Source: Polyangiaceae bacterium
GTDB taxonomy: Bacteria > Myxococcota_A > Polyangia > Polyangiales > Polyangiaceae
DNA length: 64,000 nt
NCBI GenBank assembly: GCA_025937835.1
Contig: JAICQO010000012.1
Location: forward strand, 1-64,000
Direction of reading: 5' to 3'
Part shown: positions 35,740 through 44,283 of the stretch, in pieces
Numbering within the stretch: the first letter of the stretch is position 1
Layout of the letters: every line of letters begins with the position of its first letter
The notes under the pieces: generated by a model
What the model saw: only the letters and a program-made list of their open reading frames with translations
Databases searched by the model: none
Told to the model about the DNA's origin: nothing
Translations under genes and position numbers: made by a program

Positions 35740-38187
35740 TCAGTCGCCGAACAGCGCCGGGACGTTCAACTCGAGCTCCCCGTCCGGCAGACCGATTTCG
35801 TACACCGCGCCGCGCCGATCGGCGACACCGTGGCGCACCAGGCCGTCGGGGCGGAGCAGCGCGAAGGGTGCCCTGGGCGTGGGCACGGCTTCGCCGACCG
35901 GAACCACGTAGACAAGCGAGCGCTCGCGGCCGCTACCCGGCCGCGCGGGCGCTGCGCTGCAGGCGACGGCCACGGCGCCATCGGGCTCCTCCGAGACGCA
36001 ACGCCGGAGGGCACGCCGGTCTTCTGCGCTCGACCGGACGTCGCGAACCAGCTCCACCGCCGCGCGCCGCACTTGCGCGCTCGGATCGTCCGAGACCAGG
36101 CGGCGCTCGGGCTGGTCGGGGCAACGCGCTGACACCAGGCGCAGCCCGGACAACGCGCTCGCCCGCAGCGAGGAGCGGCGCGACCCGAGCTCACGGCACA
36201 ACACGGGAGCCGCATCGAGCTTCTCGGACAGCGCGATCCGCGCGTAGGCGCTGATCGCGTTGGCGGCCGCGCTCGAATCGCGATCGCCGAACGCGCGCTC
36301 CAGCAACGGTAGCTCGGCCCGAGAACCCACGGCGCCGAGCGCCCACAGCGCGTTGCTGCGCACCCCCGGGTCGGGGTCGGCGGCGAGCCGCTGCAGGCGT
36401 TTTCGCGCTCCGGCGTCGGAGGCCGAGACCTCGGCGACCTTGCGGCGGTCCGCCGGATCGGCACGCTTCGAGAGCGCGTCGAGCAGACCGCGCGCCGCCG
36501 CGGGAGGTGCCCGCCCGAGCACCTCGATCAGGGCGTCGCGCTCGGCGTCGCGGCTGTGCTCGAGGGCGCGCTGCAAGCGAGCGAAGAGCTCCGGCGATTC
36601 TTGTTTGGCGAAGGCACCCGACAGCGCGAGCGCCAGCGCTTGTCGATCCTCCGCCTCGGCGCGCTCGAGCCGGTCGAGCAGCAGCGGCGCGCTCGCGGGC
36701 GAGCCGTGCTCGCGCAGCGCGAGCGCCGCCGCCAGCCGGACCGCGGGTTCGCGATCGGACAGCGCCCGCCACAGCACCGGGCGCGTCGTGTCGGTAGCGA
36801 TCGAACCGAGCGCGGACAGCGCCGTCACGCGCAGGTCCAGATCGTCGGCGCGGTCGGCGATCGGGCCCAGCAGCGTCGCTGCCCTCGGTGAGCCGGTGCG
36901 GCCGAGCAGCTTCAAGAGCTCGATGCGATCCGTTCGGCGCCCGCGAGCGGCGCCGAACGCGCGTATCAGCGGCTCCACGGCTCGCCCGTCTGGCAGCCGC
37001 GGATCGAGCAGCTTGGCCGCCGCCGAGAGCGCGCTCTTTCGCAGCACCGGATCCTCGCTGTCGAGCTGTTCGAGGACCAGTAACAGCGCGTCCGGATGCC
37101 CGCTCTCGGCCAGCGCGGTCAGCGCGGTGGCGCGGCTCACCCGCCCTCTCCGCACGGCATCCCGCAGCACCGGGCCCGCGTCGCGGCCGCCCGCGCGCGA
37201 AAGCGCGAGCGCGCAGCCGTCCGCGCGCTCGCGTCGAGGCTCGCTGCCGAGGCATGCCGAGAGCGGGCCGACGGCGCTCGCACCGATCCGCCCGAGCGCC
37301 GTCACCAGCGCCTCCTGCTCCTCCGGGCGCTCGCCGAGCTGCTTGATCAGCGCGGCGACCGCGTCCGCGTCGCCGATCGCCGCGAGCGCCCGAATGGCTG
37401 CGCGGCGGCCCCGATTCGAAGGCTCCCCTCCGAGCAGCGCCGCAACGCTGGGCGTGGCGGCGGGGTCCGCGAGCGCCCCGAGCGCGCCGAGCGCAGCCAC
37501 GCGCACCGCCTCGTCGGCGTCGCGCAAGAGCAGCACGAGCGCGCTCTCGGCGCGTCGATCGCCGATCTCACCGAGCGCCCTCGCGACGACGCGCCGCACC
37601 TCCGGCCGCGGATCTTCGATCTTCGAGACCAAGGGCACGACCGCGCGAACGTCGCCCAGCCGCGAGAGCGCGCGAATCACGCTGGTTTCGACCTCCACGG
37701 CCGAGTCGTCCAGCCTGCCGAGCAAGCCCACTACGGCCTCGGGCGCGGCGGAGCGGCCGAGCGCCGTCGCCGCGGCGGAACGCACCGAGGGCTCGACGTC
37801 CGAGAGCGCTCGCGTCAACGGCGCGATCGTACGGGCGGAAGGGGCCGTCGCCAAAAGCTCGATGGCTTCGAGCCGGAGCCGCGGATCCGGATCGGTGAGC
37901 CAGCCCATCACCCGCTCTCCGAATCCCGGGAGCCCGAGCGCTCGCGCGGCGGAAGCCGCAGATAGTCGGACCTCGACGTCCGGATCGTCGAACGCCCGCC
38001 CCAGCAGGCGCTGGGCGACGCGTTCACCGAGCTCGGCGAGCCTGCCGGCCGCGCGGCGGCGGACCTCGACGTCGGTCGCGCCGAGGTCGCGCTCGATCCG
38101 GTTCACCTCGCTCGGCCACAGCAGCGCCTCGGCGGTGCCAGCCGAGAGGCACAGGGCGAGCAGCGCTGAGAAGAAGCGGCGCGACAT
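35740..38187 (-). CDS. Exported HEAT-repeat protein
   Basis: 815 aa. Signal peptide (FFSALLALCLSAGTAEA) followed by about 20 HEAT/PBS-lyase-type helical repeats from residue 30 to 730, for example DVEVRRRAAGRLAELGERV, DPDVEVRLSAASAARALG, DPRLRLEAIELLATA. The last 80 residues are different (RERSLVYVVPVGEAVPTPRA) and may be a small beta domain. It is a periplasmic binding or scaffold protein by architecture; no enzyme motif. It lies 42 nt after the CDP-alcohol phosphatidyltransferase gene in the same direction. Confidence 0.88.
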   Translation of the reverse strand: MSRRFFSALLALCLSAGTAEALLWPSEVNRIERDLGATDVEVRRRAAGRLAELGERVAQRLLGRAFDDPDVEVRLSAASAARALGLPGFGERVMGWLTDPDPRLRLEAIELLATAPSARTIAPLTRALSDVEPSVRSAAATALGRSAAPEAVVGLLGRLDDSAVEVETSVIRALSRLGDVRAVVPLVSKIEDPRPEVRRVVARALGEIGDRRAESALVLLLRDADEAVRVAALGALGALADPAATPSVAALLGGEPSNRGRRAAIRALAAIGDADAVAALIKQLGERPEEQEALVTALGRIGASAVGPLSACLGSEPRRERADGCALALSRAGGRDAGPVLRDAVRRGRVSRATALTALAESGHPDALLLVLEQLDSEDPVLRKSALSAAAKLLDPRLPDGRAVEPLIRAFGAARGRRTDRIELLKLLGRTGSPRAATLLGPIADRADDLDLRVTALSALGSIATDTTRPVLWRALSDREPAVRLAAALALREHGSPASAPLLLDRLERAEAEDRQALALALSGAFAKQESPELFARLQRALEHSRDAERDALIEVLGRAPPAAARGLLDALSKRADPADRRKVAEVSASDAGARKRLQRLAADPDPGVRSNALWALGAVGSRAELPLLERAFGDRDSSAAANAISAYARIALSEKLDAAPVLCRELGSRRSSLRASALSGLRLVSARCPDQPERRLVSDDPSAQVRRAAVELVRDVRSSAEDRRALRRCVSEEPDGAVAVACSAAPARPGSGRERSLVYVVPVGEAVPTPRAPFALLRPDGLVRHGVADRRGAVYEIGLPDGELELNVPALFGD

Positions 38188-38229
38188 GGATCCGAACCTG
38201 CGCCAATCGCGGCGCGGGCTCGGAGCGTA

Positions 38230-39153
38230 TCACGTCACGACACCCATCTCTCGAAATGCGGCCTCGGAGGCGCGGCGCTGGCGCGGCCGCAAATAGCCGT
38301 AAAACACAAGATTCAGCACGACCAGGCGAAACGCCAGGTAGTACTCGACCACGCCGAGCCCGATCGTCACGCTCATCCCGAACACCAGCGAGCCGAAGCC
38401 GAACCAGCCCCGCCAGATGCGCATCAGCCCGCCCGCGTGCTCACGATAGATGCGCGCGCGCTCCTGATTGAAGCTCGGCAGACGAGACAGCTCGGCGCTG
38501 ATCGGATCGAAACGCCGGATGTAGTCGGTCTGCGATTTTACGTAGAAGAGGTAGATCGACCAGCACCCCCGCACGAGCCAAGACTGCCGGGGGCGGAGCT
38601 CGTCGAAGCGCTTTTTCGCCTGCTCGTAGCTCTCGCCCTCCTGGTACTTTTCGTGAGTGAGCCGCAGGAAAACGTTCTTGAAGTGGTCGTAGCTCGAGGT
38701 GTGGAACGAGCCGGTCACGATCGTGACGAGGGCCAGCGCCACCGCGACCGCGCCGCGCCAGAGCGGAGGGTTGAACTCTCGAAAGAGGATGTACGTTCCC
38801 CCGCCCACGGCGGCCGTGGACACCACCAGATCTGCCACTCCGTCGAGCATGCGACCGAAGGCCGAGGACGTACCGCGCAGGCGTGCCAGCTGCCCGTCCG
38901 CGCAGTCGAACACCGCCGAAGAAAATAGGGCGACCCCGGCCAGCCCGAGGTGCTGCGGATAAGCCCAGATCATCGCGTAGGCCGAGACCAGCCCGAGCGC
39001 GATCGACACCATCGTGATCGCGTTCGGGCTCACGGGCAGCGGCAAGGCGGCGCGCGCCAGCAGGTAGGCGAGCGGGCGGTGCACCCAGACGTCGATCGGC
39101 TCCTCGACCTCCAGGGGCTTCAGGCTCTTCCAGTAGCCTTCCCAGAACTTCAT
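38230..39153 (-). CDS. CDP-alcohol phosphatidyltransferase family protein
   Basis: Integral membrane enzyme that joins a CDP-activated group to an alcohol with release of CMP. 307 aa. The signature is complete: Asp83, Asp86-Gly87, Ala90-Arg91, Gly100, Asp104, Asp108 (VFDCADGQLARLRG then FGRMLDGVAD). About six helices surround it; residues 155-235 form an unusually long polar loop (KFDELRPRQSW type). The neighbour supplies a CDP-inositol-type nucleotidyltransferase domain, so inositol phospholipid or di-inositol phosphate synthesis is the best guess; CDP-diacylglycerol-dependent action is the alternative. Confidence 0.9.
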   Translation of the reverse strand: MKFWEGYWKSLKPLEVEEPIDVWVHRPLAYLLARAALPLPVSPNAITMVSIALGLVSAYAMIWAYPQHLGLAGVALFSSAVFDCADGQLARLRGTSSAFGRMLDGVADLVVSTAAVGGGTYILFREFNPPLWRGAVAVALALVTIVTGSFHTSSYDHFKNVFLRLTHEKYQEGESYEQAKKRFDELRPRQSWLVRGCWSIYLFYVKSQTDYIRRFDPISAELSRLPSFNQERARIYREHAGGLMRIWRGWFGFGSLVFGMSVTIGLGVVEYYLAFRLVVLNLVFYGYLRPRQRRASEAAFREMGVVT

Positions 39154-39206
39154 GGCTGGCCGCGCCGTTTACGCCGGGAAAGCCAGCCGACCGCCGCCGC
39201 CCGCAA

Positions 39207-41123
39207 TCACTCCGCGTCGCCGAGCTGCGCCGACAAGAAGGGCCGCGGGCTGCGCAACAGGCTCTTCTGCGTCACGCGCTCGAACGCCGCCACGCAGCGC
39301 GCGTTCTGCTCCGGCGTGCCGACCGTGACGCGCACGGCCGTGCGGCTCTCGTGGTGTACCCCGAGTGACCGCACCAGCACGCCCTCGGCGAGCAAGAGCG
39401 AAACCCAGGTCTCGGCCTTGAGCTCGGTCGCGGACACGTCCACCAGCACGAAGTTGCCGTCGCTCTTCAGCGGGCGCAGGCCCGAGATGCGTCCGAGCTT
39501 CTCGCGCAGCTCTTCACGGGCGGCGCGCAGGGTGCCGAGGCGCTGCGATTGCTCGGCCTCGTCGTCGAGCGCAGCGCTCGCCGCCGCGATCACCAGCGCC
39601 GGGATGTTCCACGGAACCTTCACGCGGCTGAGCAGGCGCGTGACCACCGGGTGCGCCAGCGCGTAGCCGAGGCGCAGGCCGGCCAGGCCGTAGGCCTTGG
39701 AAAACGTGCGCAGCACGATCGCGTTCGGGAACTTGCGGATCAAGTAGGAGAACGACTCGCCCTCCCCGAACTCGACGTAGGCCTCGTCGATCACGGTCGG
39801 CAGGCCTAGCCCCAGAATCCGGCACAGGGCCTGCTCGGAGATCGAGCCGCCGGTCGGGTTGTTGGGCGTGCACAGGAAGATCACCTTCGTGCGCTCGGTC
39901 ACCGCGCGGAGCAGCGCCAGGATGTCGTGCTCGTGATCCTCCGTCATCGGCACCAGCACCGGAATGCCGCCGTGCGTGCGCGTGCGCGCCTCGTACATGC
40001 TGAAGGTGGGCACGCTGAGCAACACCTCTTCGCCCGGCGCGACGAAGGTGCGGATCACGACGTCGATGAGCTCGGTCGAGCCGGCGCCGAACAGCACGCT
40101 GCCGGTCTCGAGCTCCTCGCGCTCGGCGACCTTCTGCGCCAGCTCCTCGGTGCCGCCAGGGTACAGGTTGCCGCGCAGGGCGGCCTCGAGGATCGCGTTC
40201 ACCACGCGCGGGCTCGGCGCGAACGGGCTCTCGTTCGACATCATGCGCACGGCGCCCTTCTTCTCGGCGAGCGCGAAGTGCGACTCGTTGTAGGGGGTCG
40301 CGGCGCGCACCCAGCTCGGCGCGAACGCCTCGAGCGCCTCGGGGTTCATCGCCGTGGGCTGAGCGGAGCCCGGCTCGTCGCCGAGATCGTCTCCGAAGAC
40401 CCGCAGCATGGCCTCGGCGCGGTCGAGCGCGGGGCGGGTATCCACGTCGATCCAGCGGGCGTCGCCCACGTCCACGCCGAAGAACTGGCCGCGGCGGGCC
40501 AGGGCCGCCACGCCTTCGCTGAGCGAGCAGTCGCCGCGCTCGGCGTCGAGCCGCGAAAGCTCGTCGAGCAGCGCGGGGCCGATCCGGAACACGCCGGTGT
40601 CGATCGCGTTGTAGGCGTCGAGCTCCTTGCCGATCTCGGCGATGTGCGCGCGCTCGACGCGCACCTTGGTCGCGTCGTCGAGGTCGAAGCAGCGCTCGAT
40701 GTCGTAGTCCACCCCGAGGCCGCAGGCCCCTTCGGGCAGATCGTAGGCGAGCAGGCGCCGCACGAGATCCGGCGAGTACAGGTGATCGGACATCGTCAGC
40801 ACGCACTCGCGATCGATGAACTTGCGAGCGGCGAGCAACGAGACGCCGTTCTTCTGGTGGTAGCGCGAGTTGTGCACGAACTTGAGCTCGAGGCCGAGGC
40901 TCGGCTCGCTAGACAGCACGCGGCGCAAGCGCTCGCCGTCGTGTCCGGTGATGATCACGGCTTCCCGGATCCCCGAAGCTTCGAGCGCGCGGATCACGCG
41001 CACGATCAACGCCACACCCAACACCGGGCGCAGCGGCTTCGGCAACTCGTCGTCACCTTCGCGCAGTCGGGAGCCAGTCCCCGCTGCGAGGATGACTGCT
41101 CGGGTCACGCGTCGTTCCGTCAT
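39207..41123 (-). CDS. Bifunctional nucleotidyltransferase (IPCT-like) / HisC-like PLP aminotransferase fusion
   Basis: 638 aa with two enzyme domains. Residues about 1-240 are a sugar-phosphate-type nucleotidyltransferase: RAVILAAGTGSRLREG, ITGHDGERL, NGVSLLAA, MSDHLYSP, DDATKVRVE and EIGKELDAYNAIDTGVF, a pattern I associate with L-myo-inositol-1-phosphate cytidylyltransferase. Residues about 265-630 are a fold-type I PLP enzyme of the histidinol-phosphate aminotransferase group: NESPFAPSPRV, YPGGTEEL, TPNNPTGG, IDEAYVEF, and Schiff-base Lys476 in RTFSKAYGLAGLR. Start chosen at 41123 just before the first strand; an upstream in-frame start (41168) adds 15 basic residues. Next gene follows after 53 nt. 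Confidence 0.9.
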   Translation of the reverse strand: MTERRVTRAVILAAGTGSRLREGDDELPKPLRPVLGVALIVRVIRALEASGIREAVIITGHDGERLRRVLSSEPSLGLELKFVHNSRYHQKNGVSLLAARKFIDRECVLTMSDHLYSPDLVRRLLAYDLPEGACGLGVDYDIERCFDLDDATKVRVERAHIAEIGKELDAYNAIDTGVFRIGPALLDELSRLDAERGDCSLSEGVAALARRGQFFGVDVGDARWIDVDTRPALDRAEAMLRVFGDDLGDEPGSAQPTAMNPEALEAFAPSWVRAATPYNESHFALAEKKGAVRMMSNESPFAPSPRVVNAILEAALRGNLYPGGTEELAQKVAEREELETGSVLFGAGSTELIDVVIRTFVAPGEEVLLSVPTFSMYEARTRTHGGIPVLVPMTEDHEHDILALLRAVTERTKVIFLCTPNNPTGGSISEQALCRILGLGLPTVIDEAYVEFGEGESFSYLIRKFPNAIVLRTFSKAYGLAGLRLGYALAHPVVTRLLSRVKVPWNIPALVIAAASAALDDEAEQSQRLGTLRAAREELREKLGRISGLRPLKSDGNFVLVDVSATELKAETWVSLLLAEGVLVRSLGVHHESRTAVRVTVGTPEQNARCVAAFERVTQKSLLRSPRPFLSAQLGDAE

Positions 41124-41240
41124 AGGCAAGCTTCTCTTTCGTCGCACTCGTGTAAGCGCTACTCGCACTTAGCATGTGGTCTGACAACCCGGCAAATCCT
41201 TTTAGAGTCGCGCACTTAACCCACAAATTGCGTGTGAGGC

Positions 41241-41261
41241 CGTTGCCACACTGTGGCAACG
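41241..41261. repeat. Inverted repeat upstream of the fusion gene
   Basis: CGTTGCCAC (41241-41249) and GTGGCAACG (41253-41261) pair perfectly around ACT. An extra GCAAC half-site follows at about 41264-41268. It lies in a 226-base non-coding gap between the two minus-strand nucleotidyltransferase genes. It may be an operator for the fusion gene or a terminator for the upstream gene; there is no T-run. Confidence 0.55.
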
Positions 41262-41349
41262 CTGCAACATGAGTGTTCGCGGGGTTAGCTCGGTATCCCA
41301 CCTCGAATTACACCCGAGGCGGTATCCGTTGTCGGCAGTGCGTCGCCGT

Positions 41350-42084
41350 CTACGCACCTGACGCCAGCAAGGCACGGGCGTGCTCCAGGTCTTCGAAGGT
41401 GTCGACCTCCGTCCATTTCAGGTCGCCGACCTCGAGCGCGACGGCTCGGAGAGCACCTCGCGCGACCAGCTCCGAGTACACGTCTTCGTAATACAAACCC
41501 ACTTCGCCGCGGGCGACGTGCGCGTCGATCGCAGCGAGCACGAGCTCACCGCCGCGCGCGCTCAGCCACTCGACGCCGATCGTCTCCGCGTCGGCCGAAG
41601 CCAGCGGAATACCCTTGCCGAACTCGAGGACGCGCGCGCCGTCGAGCCGCACTTTCATGGCCTCCGCGTCGCGCGGCCGCTTCGAATCCACGAGCACCAC
41701 CAGATCCGCGTCGGACTCGAGCGCGACCAAACGCGAAAGCAACGCGGGCTCGAACACCACGTCACCGTCGAGCTTCACGAACGCGCCGTCGATTGCCGGG
41801 CGGCACAGCGCGAGCGAAACGCTGTTCTGCGTGCTGTCGAAGCGCTCGTTCCTGCAGAACTCGAGCCGATCCGCGAAGGCAGCGAGCTCGCGTCGCAGGC
41901 CGTCCTCGCGGTAGCCCGTCGCCAGCACGAGCTTCTGAGCGCCGTGGCTCGAAAGCAGCCGACAAGCGCGGCCGACGATGGTTTCGGCGCCGACGCTGAC
42001 CAGCGCTTTCGGGCGATCGTCCGTGATGGGACGCAGGCGCGAGCCGACGCCGGCAGCGAGGATGACCGCGGTCTCGAGATTCAC
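41350..42084 (-). CDS. Nucleotidyltransferase (LicC/PntC-like cytidylyltransferase type)
   Basis: 244 aa, GTG start. Single NTP-transferase domain: AVILAAGVGSRLRPITDDRPKA, VLATGYREDGL, FDSTQNSVSLAL, KLDGDVVFEPALL, VDTFEDLEHA. The NSVSL and KLDGDV segments resemble choline-phosphate, inositol-phosphate and phosphonate cytidylyltransferases more than glucose-1-phosphate enzymes. It stands next to the related fusion protein and diverges from myo-inositol-phosphate synthase (132 nt). The alcohol phosphate it activates is not determined. Confidence 0.86.
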   Translation of the reverse strand: MNLETAVILAAGVGSRLRPITDDRPKALVSVGAETIVGRACRLLSSHGAQKLVLATGYREDGLRRELAAFADRLEFCRNERFDSTQNSVSLALCRPAIDGAFVKLDGDVVFEPALLSRLVALESDADLVVLVDSKRPRDAEAMKVRLDGARVLEFGKGIPLASADAETIGVEWLSARGGELVLAAIDAHVARGEVGLYYEDVYSELVARGALRAVALEVGDLKWTEVDTFEDLEHARALLASGA

Positions 42085-42185
42085 GGGGCGCTTGTTAGCG
42101 TCGCGAACGGGTCTTTTCGAGCATTATTTTCGCGAGCCGTTTCGGGCTCTCGCACGCGCATTACGCACCTGGCCCGGTTGCGGCA

Positions 42186-42201
42186 CGGCACGCCGCTTGC
42201 T
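42186..42201 (+). promoter_or_regulatory. Candidate sigma-54 promoter of the inositol-phosphate synthase gene
   Basis: CGGCACG-N4-TTGCT matches the -24/-12 consensus TGGCACG-N4-TTGCA at all but the first and last base; GG and GC are exactly 12 nt apart. The start of transcription would fall near 42211, only about 6 nt before the ATG. No enhancer-binding protein site identified. Confidence 0.35.
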
Positions 42202-42216
42202 ACCACGCCGCGCGTA

Positions 42217-43530
42217 ATGCAGCGACCCCAAACCGTTACTCCGCCCCAAGGCAAACTCGGCGTGCTGCTCCCCGGCATGGGCGCCGTCTCCACGACGTTC
42301 ATCGCCGGCTGCCTCCTTAGCCGCCGAGGCCTCGCTCGTCCGATCGGCTCTCTCACCCAGACGGGTACGATCCGCCTCGGCAAGCGCACCGACGGGCGTT
42401 CGCCGAAGATCGCCGACTTCGCACCGCTCGCGAAGCTCGAGGATCTGGTCTTCGGAGGTTGGGATTTGTATCCCGACACCGCTTACGCAGCAGCCGCCAA
42501 CGCCAACGTTCTCGAGTCCCGGCACCTCGATCCGATCAAGGACGAGCTGTCCGCGATTCAGCCGATGTCTGCCGCCTTCTATCCCGAGTACGTGAAGCGG
42601 CTGTCCGGCCCGAACGTGAAGAAGGCCGCTTCCAAGTTCGAGATGGTCGAGCAGATCCGCGAGGACATCCGTCGCTTCATGAAGCAGAACGACTGCTCGC
42701 GCGCGGTCGCGGTCTGGTGCGGCTCCACGGAAATCTACCTCGAGCCGGGTCCGGCCCATCAGACCATCGCGTCCTTCGAGAAGGCCCTTCGCGAGAACGA
42801 TCCGACGATCTCGAACTCGATGCTCTACGCCTGGGCGCTCTTGAAGGAGGGCGTACCCTTCGCCAATGGCGCGCCGAACCTGACGGTGGACATCCCGGCG
42901 GTGCACGAGCTCGCCCGCGAGACGCAGACGCCGATCTCGGGCAAGGATTTCAAGACCGGCCAGACCCTGATGAAGACCATCCTCGCGCCTGGTTTCAAGG
43001 CCAGGATGATCGGCATGCGCGGCTGGTTCAGCACCAACATCCTCGGCAACCGTGACGGCGAGGTGCTGGACGACCCGGACAACTTCAAGTCCAAAGAGGT
43101 CAGCAAGCTCGGCGTGCTCGAGCAGATTTTGCAGCCCGAGATCCACAAGGAGCTCTACGGGGACCTCTATCACAAGGTCCGTATCAACTATTACCCGCCC
43201 GCTGGCGACGCCAAAGAGGGCTGGGATAATATCGATATCTTCGGCTGGCTCGGCTACCCGATGCAGATCAAGGTCGATTTCCTGTGCCGCGACTCCATCC
43301 TCGCGGCGCCGCTGGTCCTCGACCTGGCGCTGTTCATGGACCTGGCGCGCCGCGCGGGCTTCCGCGGCGTTCAGGAGTGGCTGAGCTTCTACTTCAAGAG
43401 CCCGATGACCGCGCCCGGTCTCTATCCGGAGCACGACCTGTTCATTCAGTCGATGAAGTTGAAGAACACGCTCCGGTGGATGATGGGCGAAGAGCTCATC
43501 ACGCACCTCGGACACGAGTACTACGACTGA
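42217..43530 (+). CDS. ino1: myo-Inositol-phosphate synthase
   Basis: Converts glucose-6-phosphate to 1L-myo-inositol 1-phosphate with bound NAD; cytoplasmic. 437 aa, the size of the Bacteroidetes-type enzymes rather than the longer eukaryotic or shorter actinobacterial ones. NAD-binding GVLLPGMGAVSTTF at 14-27; catalytic region FSTNILGNRDGEVLDDP then NFKSKEVSK around 268-300 with the conserved Lys residues; C-terminal FIQSMKLKNTLRWMMGEE. The start is set at the first ATG before the Rossmann strand; the frame is open upstream through antisense sequence. It provides the inositol-phosphate for the divergent nucleotidyltransferase genes. Confidence 0.94.
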   Translation: MQRPQTVTPPQGKLGVLLPGMGAVSTTFIAGCLLSRRGLARPIGSLTQTGTIRLGKRTDGRSPKIADFAPLAKLEDLVFGGWDLYPDTAYAAAANANVLESRHLDPIKDELSAIQPMSAAFYPEYVKRLSGPNVKKAASKFEMVEQIREDIRRFMKQNDCSRAVAVWCGSTEIYLEPGPAHQTIASFEKALRENDPTISNSMLYAWALLKEGVPFANGAPNLTVDIPAVHELARETQTPISGKDFKTGQTLMKTILAPGFKARMIGMRGWFSTNILGNRDGEVLDDPDNFKSKEVSKLGVLEQILQPEIHKELYGDLYHKVRINYYPPAGDAKEGWDNIDIFGWLGYPMQIKVDFLCRDSILAAPLVLDLALFMDLARRAGFRGVQEWLSFYFKSPMTAPGLYPEHDLFIQSMKLKNTLRWMMGEELITHLGHEYYD

Positions 43531-43538
43531 AAGGGAGA

Positions 43539-43564
43539 CGGGGGAGCGGGCAGCCGTTCCCCCG
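43539..43564 (+). terminator. Hairpin after the inositol-phosphate synthase gene
   Basis: Arms CGGGGGAGCGG and CCGTTCCCCCG around a GCAG loop, one G-T wobble, starting 9 nt after the stop codon. No T-run, so termination is likely but not certain. Confidence 0.55.
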
Positions 43565-43610
43565 CCGTAGCCCGACGTCTGCTCGAGGGACGAAACACCG
43601 AAAAATCCAC

Positions 43611-43652
43611 GGACAAGTGGACGGACAGCTGTCCGCACGCGGACACTCGTCC
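43611..43652. repeat. Nested palindrome in a convergent intergenic region
   Basis: A perfect 14-bp palindrome CGGACAGCTGTCCG (43622-43635) lies inside outer arms GGACAAGTG (43611-43619) and CACTCGTCC (43644-43652; one mismatch). It is 17 nt from the end of the next minus-strand gene. Confidence 0.6.
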
Positions 43653-43668
43653 GCCATGAAACAATCAC

Positions 43669-44283
43669 TCACGGTTCGAAGAACGCCGAGACACAGCGTT
43701 GTTCGCGACACAGGGCCGCCTGATGCATGGGCGGCTCGACACGACAATTCGTCGGTGGCGGCTCTCCGCCGCACCACCGCAGGTCGATCTCGTCGAGCGC
43801 GGCCGCGCTGACGGCAATGAACCTCGCCCGGTCGCCGCCGCAACATTCGTTGGCCCGCAGCGTGCAATCACTGGCGCTCTCGCATTCCGTGAACTCTGGC
43901 CTCGAGAGGTCGAATACGTGACACGCCTGGTGTTCGCACGCGGGCACCAGGTACGGGTTCGATTCGCGGAAGCACTCCGCGCAGGGCTCGCTCGAAGCAG
44001 CGCAGGACTCTCGAAACGCCTCGAGCTCGACGCGCGACAGTGGGATGGCCTCCTCGCGGCTCAGCGCGCCGCAGGCTGCACAACACGGAGCTGCCACGAC
44101 GCAGTCCGCATTGCTGCGGCACAGCCCGTTGGCCGGCGGCGGGTCGGAGGGTGCGCTCGCGGTGGGTTCGGGTTCGGGTTCGGGTTCGGGCTGCTGGGGC
44201 TCGGGTGGCGGATCGCGGTCCGCCCGTCCGCCGCAAGCCGCGAGCGACGCAGCCAGAAACACGAACAGCGGCCAGCGTTTCAC
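43669..44283 (-). CDS. Cys-rich lipoprotein with Pro-Glu repeat
   Basis: 204 aa, GTG start in a GTGA overlap with the VWA gene. Lipobox SLAACGG. A PEPEPEPEP tract is encoded by a GGTTCG/CGAACC hexanucleotide repeat (about 44163-44195). The mature domain has about 16 Cys in patterns such as NADCVVAAPCCAACG, CAECF, SASDCTLRANECCGGDRARF, typical of disulfide-bonded secreted proteins. Last gene of a four-gene minus-strand operon. Function unknown. Confidence 0.8.
   Translation of the reverse strand: MKRWPLFVFLAASLAACGGRADRDPPPEPQQPEPEPEPEPTASAPSDPPPANGLCRSNADCVVAAPCCAACGALSREEAIPLSRVELEAFRESCAASSEPCAECFRESNPYLVPACEHQACHVFDLSRPEFTECESASDCTLRANECCGGDRARFIAVSAAALDEIDLRWCGGEPPPTNCRVEPPMHQAALCREQRCVSAFFEP

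Noticed and set aside
36260-38296. 678-codon open frame antisense to the HEAT gene
   Set aside because: Translation is Ser/Arg/Ala noise; the minus strand shows regular HEAT repeats and a signal peptide.
39927-41219. 430-codon plus-strand open frame over the fusion gene
   Set aside because: His/Ala/Val-rich antisense shadow; the minus strand carries both enzyme domains.
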